Origin: Bacteroidales bacterium
GTDB taxonomy: Bacteria > Bacteroidota > Bacteroidia > Bacteroidales > UBA3824
Assembly (NCBI GenBank): GCA_017543645.1
Contig: JAFYFR010000119.1
Location: 1-16,067, forward strand
Direction: 5' to 3'
DNA: 16,067 nucleotides
Part shown: one piece after another, positions 1 to 7,138 of the stretch
Numbering within the stretch: the first letter of the stretch is position 1
Layout: each line of letters begins with the position of its first letter
Translations under genes and position numbers: made by a program
The notes under the pieces: generated by a model
Told to the model about the DNA's origin: nothing
The model's database searches: none
What the model saw: only the letters and a program-made list of their open reading frames with translations

Positions 1-1
1 C

Positions 2-370
<369 letters not shown>

Positions 371-381
371 TTTAGTGAAAC

Positions 382-696
382 ATGGAAGAGAACAAAGGCC
401 AGTTGAACATTGAGCTTAGCACCGAGATAGCACAAGGCACATATTCTAACCTCGCAATTATCTCACATTCGAGTGCGGAATTTGTCTTCGACTTTATCCG
501 CGTGCTTCCCGGACTGCCAAAGGCGCAGGTCAAGAGCCGCATTATTATGACTCCCGAACACGCCAAACGCCTTATGGTTGCCCTTCAGGACAATATCAAC
601 CGTTATGAGCAGCAGTTCGGCAAAATCAAGAACCTTGAAGGCGCAGGAGGTGCCACAATACCGATGAATTTCGGCGGTCCAGGCACTCAGGCTTAG
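382..696 (+). CDS. DUF3467 family protein
   Basis: This 104-residue protein matches the DUF3467 family, a small conserved family of unknown function that is commonly found next to rpoC in Bacteroidota. Visible features are an acidic N-terminus (MEENKGQLNIEL), a hydrophobic core (YSNLAIISHSSAEFVFDF), the segment VLPGLPKAQVKSRIIMTPEHAKRL typical of the family, and an amphipathic helix (MVALQDNINRYEQQFGKIKNL). The Gly/Pro-rich tail is probably disordered. There is no signal peptide or membrane segment, so it should be cytoplasmic. The start is the first ATG after rpoC, 11 nt from its stop, and a strong terminator follows 17 nt after the stop, so it is probably the last gene of the rpoBC transcript. 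Its position suggests a link to transcription or translation, but that is inference from location only. Confidence 0.9.
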   Translation: MEENKGQLNIELSTEIAQGTYSNLAIISHSSAEFVFDFIRVLPGLPKAQVKSRIIMTPEHAKRLMVALQDNINRYEQQFGKIKNLEGAGGATIPMNFGGPGTQA

Positions 697-713
697 TTTT
701 CTGAATTTTGAAT

Positions 714-754
714 AAAAAAAACGCCAATCTTTAATACAAGTTGGCGTTTTTTTT
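714..754 (+). terminator. Rho-independent terminator of the rpoC-DUF3467 transcript
   Basis: A perfect 14-bp stem pairs 714-727 (A8 then CGCCAA) with 741-754 (TTGGCG then T8), around a 13-nt loop. The A-run upstream and T-run downstream make it functional in either direction in principle. It lies 17 nt after the DUF3467 stop. Confidence 0.9.
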
Positions 755-772
755 GTATCTTTACAGCAATAA

Positions 773-787
773 AATTGTGATACAATT
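773..787. promoter_or_regulatory. Palindrome AATTGT-GAT-ACAATT upstream of the chemoreceptor gene
   Basis: A perfect 6-bp inverted repeat with a 3-nt centre lies 83 bp upstream of the chemoreceptor start, in the 173-bp gap after the rpoC-DUF3467 terminator. Its size and symmetry would suit a dimeric regulator, but the background is AT-rich and a 6-bp palindrome can arise by chance. No exact TAnnTTTG -7 box was found in this gap. The nearest are TACGTTTA at 809-816 and TACTTTAG at 830-837, each one mismatch away and without a well-placed -33 box. Confidence 0.2.
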
Positions 788-869
788 AATCTTATTATAT
801 TGTGTCGTTACGTTTAGCATGTTTTTTGATACTTTAGTAGTAGACTGATTAATATAATTTATGTAGATT

Positions 870-2741
870 ATGATTGGAAAGAATCTTACGGCAAAAGCCA
901 AAATGAACCTCCTGCTGATATTGTTCGGCATCATAGCGATATTTGTAGTATTGGGCGTACTTGGATACGCGATGAAACATATTCTCGGTAAAAGCATCGA
1001 GGATAATGTTAAATCTGATCTTCGGGGGTTCACCGACAAACAGAACGCTTACAATTATGCGTTTTCGATGAGTAATGACCAGATAATAAATACTGTAGAA
1101 AATTATTTTAAAATGAACGGTGGTATCAATGTCACCAACCAGACAATGAAAATTGGACAGTATGACACCAAGGTTTGGAAATTTGGCAACGAAGTTTTGA
1201 ATCTTAACAATGATTTGATAGCTAAGCTTGCCGAGGCAGCTGCCCCCAATCATTTTACTGTTTATCAGAAAACCTCCGCTGGATTTGTGGTTATAGCCAC
1301 CACAATCAAGAGCAACGGACAATTTATCACCGGTCACTTGCTCGACGACGCCCATGTGGTGGACATCATATCCCAAAACCAAGTGTTCTACGACCGTACT
1401 TTTATAGAGCAAGTGCCTTATGTGGGAACTTGCCGTCCCTTGGTGGTAAACGGACAAATTATAGGAGCTTGTTTTACAGGACAGGATGAAACTACTATCA
1501 GTCAGGAAGAAAATGCTTTTTCATGTGCCACATTCCTCCAAAACGGCTTTTCGTTGTGGACTAAGGAGCCTAACTTTGTTTTTGTTGTCCCCGACGACAA
1601 GCGCGCCGAATGGTCGAAGATGCCCGACGATGTGTACGCGGAGATGACCAAGCACAAAGACGGCAATCTGTACACAATTGATTTCACCTATCTCGGCACC
1701 GACTACGAAATGGTTTATCTCTATAATGCTCCTATTTATTCCTATTTGCAGTTTATCTATCCTATTTCCGACAAATACGCTTCTGCTTCTACTGTAATAT
1801 GGCCAATGGCATTAGCTGTATCGGTAGTGATATTGCTTTTGATTCTTGCTTCTGACCGTCTTATTAGTCTTATTATCAATGATGTAGGCGGAGAGCCAAA
1901 GTTTGTGAAAGTTATCGTCAACCGCATTGCAGGCGGCGATATGACCGACATTGACAGTGCAAAAACCAACAAGGCGACCGGTATTTTGAAGGCGGTATAC
2001 TCAATGGCAGAGAGCCTCAAAGAAATATTAAAAAACATTTCTGCCGGTGCCAACAATTTGCAGACATCAAGTTCTGAAATCACCCGTACCACTCAGACGC
2101 TTTCGCAAAACGCTAACCAGCAGGCAGCTACAGCCGACAGCATTGTTCAGTCTATGACAAATATCTCCAATGAGGTAAGCAACAATGTGGATCTTACATA
2201 CAAGGCAGGTAAAATCACTCGCAAGGTAATGACCGATATCGACCGTATCAAAAAGGCTCAGGATCAGAGCTTTAATGCAGTCAAAGATATTTCCGAAAAA
2301 ATCGATATTATCAACGATATTGCCTTCCAGACAAACATTTTGGCACTTAATGCAGCGGTAGAGGCTGCACGTGCGGGCGAACATGGAAAGGGATTCGCTG
2401 TTGTGGCTTCCGAAATCCGCAAACTCGCCGAAAAGAGTAAGAAATCGGCAAGTGACATTATCGAAGGAGCAAAAACCAGTGTCAACGCCACAGCCAAATC
2501 TACAGAACTTATCAACAAGATTTTGCCCGACATCAACGATTGCGCATCGCTCATTCAGCAGGTGGAGGTTTCGGCCGACGGACAAAAGTCTGCCATAGGT
2601 TCGATAGATTATTCTGTTAAGGAATTGAACGAGTCTATTCAAGGTAATGCCGCTGCCAGTGAGGAGCTTGCCGTAAGCGCGGAGGAACTCAACGGTCAGG
2701 CCGAAATATTCCGCAACAACGCAAATGTGTTTAAGTTTTAG
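870..2741 (+). CDS. Methyl-accepting chemotaxis protein with Cache sensor
   Basis: This 623-residue inner-membrane chemoreceptor should bind a small ligand in the periplasm and control a CheA kinase through CheW. Residues 13-37 form the first membrane helix. Residues about 40-300 are periplasmic and resemble the Cache_3-Cache_2 fusion type (VTNQT near 88, [16 protein letters not shown] at 131-147, then [19 protein letters not shown] at 186-204). A second helix spans about 308-337 and a HAMP-like linker about 338-390 ([10 protein letters not shown]). The cytoplasmic hairpin tip is canonical: [20 protein letters not shown] at 484-503, then [18 protein letters not shown]. Glu/Gln pairs near 416-418 and 597-605 could be methylation sites. 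No C-terminal CheR/CheB-tethering pentapeptide is present; the protein ends in NVFKF. No cheA, cheW, cheR or cheB lies in the window, so the receptor is an orphan locally. The start ATG directly precedes the first membrane helix. Confidence 0.95.
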   Translation: MIGKNLTAKAKMNLLLILFGIIAIFVVLGVLGYAMKHILGKSIEDNVKSDLRGFTDKQNAYNYAFSMSNDQIINTVENYFKMNGGINVTNQTMKIGQYDTKVWKFGNEVLNLNNDLIAKLAEAAAPNHFTVYQKTSAGFVVIATTIKSNGQFITGHLLDDAHVVDIISQNQVFYDRTFIEQVPYVGTCRPLVVNGQIIGACFTGQDETTISQEENAFSCATFLQNGFSLWTKEPNFVFVVPDDKRAEWSKMPDDVYAEMTKHKDGNLYTIDFTYLGTDYEMVYLYNAPIYSYLQFIYPISDKYASASTVIWPMALAVSVVILLLILASDRLISLIINDVGGEPKFVKVIVNRIAGGDMTDIDSAKTNKATGILKAVYSMAESLKEILKNISAGANNLQTSSSEITRTTQTLSQNANQQAATADSIVQSMTNISNEVSNNVDLTYKAGKITRKVMTDIDRIKKAQDQSFNAVKDISEKIDIINDIAFQTNILALNAAVEAARAGEHGKGFAVVASEIRKLAEKSKKSASDIIEGAKTSVNATAKSTELINKILPDINDCASLIQQVEVSADGQKSAIGSIDYSVKELNESIQGNAAASEELAVSAEELNGQAEIFRNNANVFKF

Positions 2742-2775
2742 GGCATTAGTGTTTTAGCAAGTCGATGGCAGACTA

Positions 2776-2804
2776 TTGCCTTCGGGCGAATTTTATTATT
2801 TTTT
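2776..2804 (+). terminator. Possible terminator after the chemoreceptor gene
   Basis: A short stem (TTGCC at 2776-2780 with GGCGA at 2785-2789, one G-U pair) is closed by a TTCG tetraloop, an exceptionally stable loop, and followed by a T-rich run to 2804. It lies 34 nt after the chemoreceptor stop. The stem is short and the T-run is broken by A residues, so this is a moderate call. Confidence 0.4.
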
Positions 2805-2833
2805 GGTTGTGTTACCGAAAATTTATATATTTG
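2802..2833 (+). promoter_or_regulatory. Bacteroidota-type promoter for the secreted protein-ddl operon
   Basis: A -33 element TTTG (2802-2805) and a perfect -7 element TATATTTG (2826-2833, consensus TAnnTTTG) are separated by 20 nt, within the 19-21 nt normal for Bacteroidota sigma-ABfr. Transcription would begin near 2840, leaving a leader of about 19 nt before the ATG at 2859. This is the best promoter match in the window. Confidence 0.75.
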
Positions 2834-2858
2834 TCCGATTAAATAATTCAGACTTACT

Positions 2859-3893
2859 ATGAAAAACATTATTGCAATTCTCTTTTTGCTGATTGCTCCA
2901 TTGGCAGTTTTTGCGCAAAACGGAGTCTATTCCGAAAAGTTCGATGTGGTGGTGCGCAATCTGCCGCGCTATTATGTCGAACCTCAAAACCGCAACTTTT
3001 CAGTATCTTGTGTGGCAGACCGCCAAGTGCAGTACCATGTGGGATTTGACCGTATTTCCGACGAACTGCGTTTTGAAGGTTGGCACCGTATCAATTCGTC
3101 GAGCAATGCTTATATGAAAATCAATATCGAGCTCAAAAGTATGCTTATCGACGGTTTTGATGTAAGGGAACTCAACACTCCTGCGCGCGACCGTTACGGA
3201 CAGCCTATCAATATCAAGACTTTTCAAGGTGTTATCAACTATACCATGGTGATACGCTGGACTGTGAGAACGTCTACAGAGACCTTCTCCTCGCGTGCCG
3301 ACGTTACTTACGCTCCCAAATCGTTTATCCCAGAGCGCGAGTTCGACACTCCTCACGCAGCCATGGAGTATGTGCGCAACAACAAGTCGGTTTTTATCGA
3401 CCAGATTATCAACGACGAGGTGATGGCAAATATATATGACATTTCGGATCTTGTTAACGAAAACTATGTTTACAACGCCACTACAGAGAAGTTCGACCTC
3501 TATTTCTTTTTCCAGAAGAAAAACAAGTATATCAACATCCACCGCAATCTGCCGCAGAAGATCAAGTCGCATTTTGCCCAAGTAACCGAAAACGGCGGTC
3601 TTGCCTCCACAGAGGTGGCTATGGAAGACATTATCAAACACTTTAAAACTGCAGCCGACTCTTACTCTTTTTCCAACAAGAAGGAGCGTCGAGCTCGTTA
3701 CGCAATGCTTCATAACCTTTGCGTGCTGAATTACGTGTTTGAGAATTTCTCCGAGTCGAAGCGTTATGCCCAGATGATTATCGACAGCGGTTTCAACAAA
3801 TCCATGGGCCGTTATCTTCTCGACCATATCATTGCAAAGGAAAATCAATTTATCAAACATAACATCACTACTCAGCATTTTGAAGTGAATTAA
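2859..3893 (+). CDS. Secreted protein of unknown function
   Basis: The family was not recognised. The 344-residue product starts with a clear signal peptide: MKN, a hydrophobic core (IIAILFLLIAPLAVFA), and a likely signal-peptidase I site after Ala19 (VFA|QNG). There is no lipobox Cys, so the mature protein is probably periplasmic. Residues about 20-160 look beta-rich with alternating hydrophobic residues (KFDVVVRNLPRYYV, TFQGVINYTMVIRWTVRTST). Residues about 170-344 look mainly helical with Tyr/Phe/Asn-rich stretches, and the last 90 residues could be a TPR-like helical repeat (ARYAMLHNLCVLNYVFENF, then SESKRYAQMIIDSG). It has its own promoter (2802-2833) and lies 25 nt upstream of ddl with no terminator between. 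The two are probably co-transcribed, which suggests a cell-envelope role by context only. Confidence 0.75.
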   Translation: MKNIIAILFLLIAPLAVFAQNGVYSEKFDVVVRNLPRYYVEPQNRNFSVSCVADRQVQYHVGFDRISDELRFEGWHRINSSSNAYMKINIELKSMLIDGFDVRELNTPARDRYGQPINIKTFQGVINYTMVIRWTVRTSTETFSSRADVTYAPKSFIPEREFDTPHAAMEYVRNNKSVFIDQIINDEVMANIYDISDLVNENYVYNATTEKFDLYFFFQKKNKYINIHRNLPQKIKSHFAQVTENGGLASTEVAMEDIIKHFKTAADSYSFSNKKERRARYAMLHNLCVLNYVFENFSESKRYAQMIIDSGFNKSMGRYLLDHIIAKENQFIKHNITTQHFEVN

Positions 3894-3918
3894 TTACCGA
3901 TTTTAATTTTAAAATAAA

Positions 3919-5166
3919 ATGATAACATTAGGAGTTTTTTTCGGCGGAATGTCGGTTGAACACGAAATTTCAGTGATTTCGGCGTTGCAGACAATTCACG
4001 CTTTTCCGGAATTTAAGTACAATATTGTTCCGATATACATATCAAAAGAGGGCGAATGGTACACAGGCCCGGGCCTTACGGTTGTTTCCAACTACCGCAA
4101 CCTGCCCAAACTGCTCTCTTGGTGCGAAAAAGTCTATATGACTCCCACCCGTGGCGACTTCAACCTCTACCGCTATAAGTCAAACATGTTTAAGTCGAAG
4201 GTGGTTACAAAAATCGACATAGCGTTCCCGATTCTTCACGGGTCGTATGGCGAGGACGGCTCGTTACAGGGATTTTTCGAGATGATTGGCATTCCGTACG
4301 TTGGCTCAAACCTCCGTGCAAGCAACATTGCCATGGACAAGATAGCCACCAAATATATGTGCCAGTCGTGCGGCATCCCATGCGTTGACTATATGTGGAC
4401 TACCGACAAGGAATGGTTTGAAAATCACGACGCTATGAAGGCAAAAGCCGAAAAAATCGGTTATCCTTTGATTGTGAAACCCGCCACACTCGGCTCGTCG
4501 GTAGGCATCTCTAAGGCTGCCAACGAAAAAGAACTTGAGGCGGCTGTTGACCTCGCTGCCAAATTCACCGACAAGATAATCATTGAGCGCATGGTGCAGA
4601 ACCTCCAAGAAATCAACTGTTCGGTTTACGGCAGTTATCACGATTGCCATGCCTCTGTTTTGGAAGAACCAATCCGTAGCGGCGACATCCTCTCTTATAA
4701 AGATAAATACATGGGTTCGTCGTCGGCAAAAGGCGGTGCAAAGGTCGGTATGAAGTTCGGCGTTAAAGGCGGCAAGATGTCAGGCGCAAAAGGCGGCAGC
4801 GGCTCAATGAGCGACAGCCAGCGCAAATGCCCCGCCGACTTGCCCGAAGACGTTACCAAGAACATTCAGACCCTCGCCATCAAGACATTTAAAGAGATGA
4901 ATGCGTCGGGCATTATCCGTATCGACTTTATGCGCAACCAAGAGACCGGCGAAGTTTATGTTAATGAAATTAATGCCATACCCGGTTCGCTTTCGTTCTA
5001 TCTTTGGGAAGCCACCGGCAAGAAATTCGTTGACGTTCTCGACGAGGTTATCAACGTAGCCATCAAAGAAAACACTGAAAAGCAGAAACTTAAACACAGT
5101 TTCGACCAGAATATCTTTGCCATGGGCGGCGGAGCAGGATTCAAGATGGGCGGCGCAAAACGGTAA
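3919..5166 (+). CDS. ddl: D-alanine--D-alanine ligase with a Gly/Lys/Met-rich omega-loop insertion
   Basis: This cytoplasmic ATP-grasp enzyme joins two D-alanines using ATP for peptidoglycan precursor synthesis. Seen in the 415 residues: the N-terminal GGMSVEHEIS motif (Glu14), HGSYGEDGSLQG at 107-118, the lysine of MDK at 141, KPATLGSSVGISK at 187-199, RIDF at 334-337 and NEINAIPGSLSF at 349-360. These match ligand-binding and metal-binding residues of E. coli DdlB. The DKY motif (Tyr264) matches the omega-loop tyrosine of true D-Ala:D-Ala ligases rather than the His or other residues of Van-type ligases. The protein is about 100 residues longer than DdlB. Part of this is a low-complexity insertion at about 266-301 (GAKGG, KVGMKFGVKGGKMSG) within the omega loop, before CPADL. 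The last 15 residues (AMGGGAGFKMGGAKR) echo it. The upstream secreted gene is probably in the same transcript. Confidence 0.93.
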   Translation: MITLGVFFGGMSVEHEISVISALQTIHAFPEFKYNIVPIYISKEGEWYTGPGLTVVSNYRNLPKLLSWCEKVYMTPTRGDFNLYRYKSNMFKSKVVTKIDIAFPILHGSYGEDGSLQGFFEMIGIPYVGSNLRASNIAMDKIATKYMCQSCGIPCVDYMWTTDKEWFENHDAMKAKAEKIGYPLIVKPATLGSSVGISKAANEKELEAAVDLAAKFTDKIIIERMVQNLQEINCSVYGSYHDCHASVLEEPIRSGDILSYKDKYMGSSSAKGGAKVGMKFGVKGGKMSGAKGGSGSMSDSQRKCPADLPEDVTKNIQTLAIKTFKEMNASGIIRIDFMRNQETGEVYVNEINAIPGSLSFYLWEATGKKFVDVLDEVINVAIKENTEKQKLKHSFDQNIFAMGGGAGFKMGGAKR

Positions 5167-5197
5167 ATTATTTTGATGATTGAAATCAATATATATG

Positions 5198-5235
5198 AAA
5201 AACGGTGGGCTCTGAAAGAGTTCACCGTTTTTTTT
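5198..5235. terminator. Bidirectional terminator between ddl and the RRM gene
   Basis: A 16-bp stem pairs 5198-5213 (A5, CGGTGGGCTCT) with 5217-5232 (AGAGTTCACCG, T5) around a GAA loop, with two G-U pairs in the middle. T residues run to 5235 on the plus strand, and the A-run at 5198-5202 serves as the T-run on the minus strand. It lies between the converging ddl and RRM genes and can serve both. Confidence 0.88.
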
Positions 5236-5264
5236 ATTGTCGGTATAATAAATGAAAAAGTCAC

Positions 5265-5993
5265 CTATTCGTTACCGTCGGTATATTTGCTTTCGTTAGT
5301 GAAACTGTCATTTGACTGACGACGTTCGTAGTTGCCATTTTCGTTGTTGTAATCGTTATTGTTGTAGCGGTTGTTGTTATAGCCGTTGTTGTAACGATTG
5401 TTGTTGTAACGATTGTTGCTGTATCGGTTTTGACGGTAGCCGTTGTTGTTGTATCCGCCTTGGTTGTATCCGCCGCCGTTGTTGTAACGGTTGTTGTATC
5501 CGCCTTGGTTGTATCCGCCTTCTTGATCTTCGTTCTGGTTCTGGTTGTAGTTGCGGTAGCCTTGGTTGTTGTAGTTGTTGTTATAGCCTTGGCGTTGGAA
5601 TCCCTGATTGTTGTTGCGGAATCCTCCGTTATTGTTTCTGAATCCGCCACCGTTGTTGTTGAATCTGCGCTGTCCGCCATTGTTGAATCCGTTTTGGGGA
5701 CGGCCTTGGAATCCACGGTTTTGGTTGTTCTGGTTGTTCTGATTGTTGTCGGAACGCGGACGGGCTACAGAAACCTTTATAACTGTTTCGTCGAGGGTTG
5801 CGCCGTTAAGCTCGTCGATGGCTTTTTGACCTTCTTCGTCGTTTGGCATTTCCACAAAGCCGAATCCTTTGGAAACCTTGGTTTCTTTGTCGTAGATGAT
5901 TTTTGCCGAATTGATTGTTCCGTAGTCTTTGAACAATTCTGTTAAGTCGCTGTCAGTGAAGTCAGGCTTTAAATTTGCAATGTAAATGTTCAT
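5265..5993 (-). CDS. RRM RNA-binding protein with long Asn/Gly/Tyr/Arg-rich tail
   Basis: This 242-residue cytoplasmic protein has one RNA recognition motif at residues 1-78. RNP2 is IYIANL at 3-8 and RNP1 is KGFGFVEM at 42-49, with the aromatic residues that stack on RNA bases present (Tyr4, Phe44, Phe46). This matches the small single-RRM proteins widespread in Bacteroidota, which bind single-stranded RNA and probably act as RNA chaperones. Residues about 83-242 are low complexity, dominated by Asn with Gly, Tyr, Gln and Arg in loose repeats (GGYNQGGYNNR, NRYNNNRYNNGYNNNRY). That composition resembles prion-like RNA-binding tails. Related bacterial proteins usually have much shorter tails. 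The start is the ATG directly before RNP2. A candidate promoter lies at 6134-6163, giving a leader of about 134 nt, which is long enough for post-transcriptional control. Confidence 0.93.
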   Translation of the reverse strand: MNIYIANLKPDFTDSDLTELFKDYGTINSAKIIYDKETKVSKGFGFVEMPNDEEGQKAIDELNGATLDETVIKVSVARPRSDNNQNNQNNQNRGFQGRPQNGFNNGGQRRFNNNGGGFRNNNGGFRNNNQGFQRQGYNNNYNNQGYRNYNQNQNEDQEGGYNQGGYNNRYNNGGGYNQGGYNNNGYRQNRYSNNRYNNNRYNNGYNNNRYNNNDYNNENGNYERRQSNDSFTNESKYTDGNE

Positions 5994-6133
5994 TGTTTTT
6001 TCAAATAATAATGTGAAATAATAAAAAATAGCAATAGAATAAATTGGAGTGCAAACATGAGAGCAAACTATGGAATCAACAAATGTTGCAAATTAAAGTG
6101 CTTTCTGAAGTATGATCTCAAAATTATTCGATG

Positions 6134-6163
6134 CAAATGTAATTTAATTTTGTATTCTGCAAA
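6134..6163 (-). promoter_or_regulatory. Candidate Bacteroidota promoter for the RRM gene
   Basis: On the minus strand a -33 TTTG (6163-6160) and a -7 TACATTTG (6141-6134, exact TAnnTTTG) are separated by 18 nt, one shorter than usual. The start of transcription would be near 6127. No terminator was seen between the TM2-protein stop (6198) and this promoter, so read-through from the sensor operon is also possible. Confidence 0.5.
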
Positions 6164-6197
6164 TGATTTTATCAGTTTTTTTTCGATTTTTTCCAAA

Positions 6198-7133
6198 TTA
6201 TACGTCTTTTACAAGAGGTTGACCGTCGCCGTCGCGGTAAGAACCGGCAACTATAAGTATCAAGTCGATAAGCCACCAAATGCCGCAGCCGCCTCCGGTG
6301 AATAGCTGGATTATGCCAACGAGCCAGTTTTTTGTGTAGAATCTGTGTACGCCCAAGTAGCCTACAAAGAGACAGAGCAGGAGTGTTACAAGCCAGCTGC
6401 TTTGCGATGATGTAGTTGGGATGTTTCTTTGCTGGTATCTGTTGTATTGCTGGTTGTTGTTATATACTGGCGGTTGTGCCTGAATGTATGGTGGTGCTGT
6501 ATACCCAGGCTGTTTTTGTTGGTATTGCTGGTTTTGCTGTTGGTAGTTATTGCTTTGCGGCTGAGCCTGTGGTGCAGGCTTTGGTTGAGGTGGATTGTTG
6601 TAACTGAGGTCGACAGGCTTTCCGAAGGTTGTTCCGCAGTAGGCGCACGATTTGTCTTGTGCCGTGGTTAACATGCCGCAGTTGGGACAATATTGCGATG
6701 CGGAGTTTTCTGCAGAATCGCAGTAAGGACATCTTAGCGACTGAGCGTCAATGATAAGACCGCAGTTTCTGCAATATTTTTTTGTCGCATCCTTTTTGGG
6801 TGCTTCGTTGGTTATCTTGAATTGGTTTTCAGCACTTGCCGTCGGGGTAGGAGTGGGAGGAACAATAGGTTCCTGTACAGGTGGTGGAGTTATCTGCTCA
6901 ACTTCTGGAACAGGAGGAACTACGATTTCGGGAGCGGGTTCGTGGGTGATTGTTTTTTTAAGACTGATGTTTTGTGTTAAGTCGTATCCGCAGTTAACAC
7001 ATTGCGAATCGCCAGGAAGGCAGAAATGTCCGCATTGTGCGCAGTACATTGTTCCTTCGTTGACATTGCTTCCGCAAGTGGTACATTCGGTTGTTCCGGC
7101 TGGATACTCTTTGCCGCAGGTTTTGCAATACAT
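6198..7133 (-). CDS. Zinc-ribbon and TM2 domain membrane protein
   Basis: The 311-residue protein holds four CxxC...CxxC zinc ribbons in two pairs: Cys3/6-17/20, Cys31/34-45/48, Cys121/124-135/138 and Cys149/152-163/166. A Pro/Glu/Thr-rich linker (about 60-118) separates the pairs, and a Pro/Gln/Asn/Tyr-rich, probably disordered, segment fills about 175-240. Residues about 246-297 form a TM2 domain: two membrane helices flanking LGVHRFYTKNWLVGIIQLFT, then WWLIDLILI. A short charged tail ends the protein. TM2 domains are widespread membrane hairpins of poorly known function, and zinc-ribbon arrays often mediate protein or nucleic-acid contacts. There is no signal peptide, so the ribbons are expected in the cytoplasm. 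Its ATG lies 5 nt after the stop of the 818-residue sensor, which makes it the third gene of the sensor operon and suggests it works with the sensors. The biochemical role is unknown. Confidence 0.9.
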   Translation of the reverse strand: MYCKTCGKEYPAGTTECTTCGSNVNEGTMYCAQCGHFCLPGDSQCVNCGYDLTQNISLKKTITHEPAPEIVVPPVPEVEQITPPPVQEPIVPPTPTPTASAENQFKITNEAPKKDATKKYCRNCGLIIDAQSLRCPYCDSAENSASQYCPNCGMLTTAQDKSCAYCGTTFGKPVDLSYNNPPQPKPAPQAQPQSNNYQQQNQQYQQKQPGYTAPPYIQAQPPVYNNNQQYNRYQQRNIPTTSSQSSWLVTLLLCLFVGYLGVHRFYTKNWLVGIIQLFTGGGCGIWWLIDLILIVAGSYRDGDGQPLVKDV

Positions 7134-7138
7134 GGTTT

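Noticed and set aside
849..1457. Minus-strand open frame (202 codons) opposite the chemoreceptor N-terminus
   Set aside because: It lies opposite the Cache region of a well-supported gene and shows no domain features.
3000..3878. Long minus-strand open frame (292 codons) opposite the secreted protein gene
   Set aside because: It mirrors the codon structure of the plus-strand gene, has no recognisable domain, and the plus-strand frame has a promoter, a signal peptide and an adjoining ddl.
5330..5700. Trinucleotide-rich repeats resembling a CRISPR or minisatellite array
   Set aside because: There are no constant repeats with unique spacers; the pattern follows codons for Asn, Gly and Tyr in the RRM protein tail.
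5261..5716. Thr-rich minus-strand frame and Val-rich plus-strand frame within the RRM gene
   Set aside because: Both are out-of-frame readings of the same trinucleotide-rich DNA that encodes the Asn/Gly tail; the RRM frame has clear RNP1 and RNP2 motifs.
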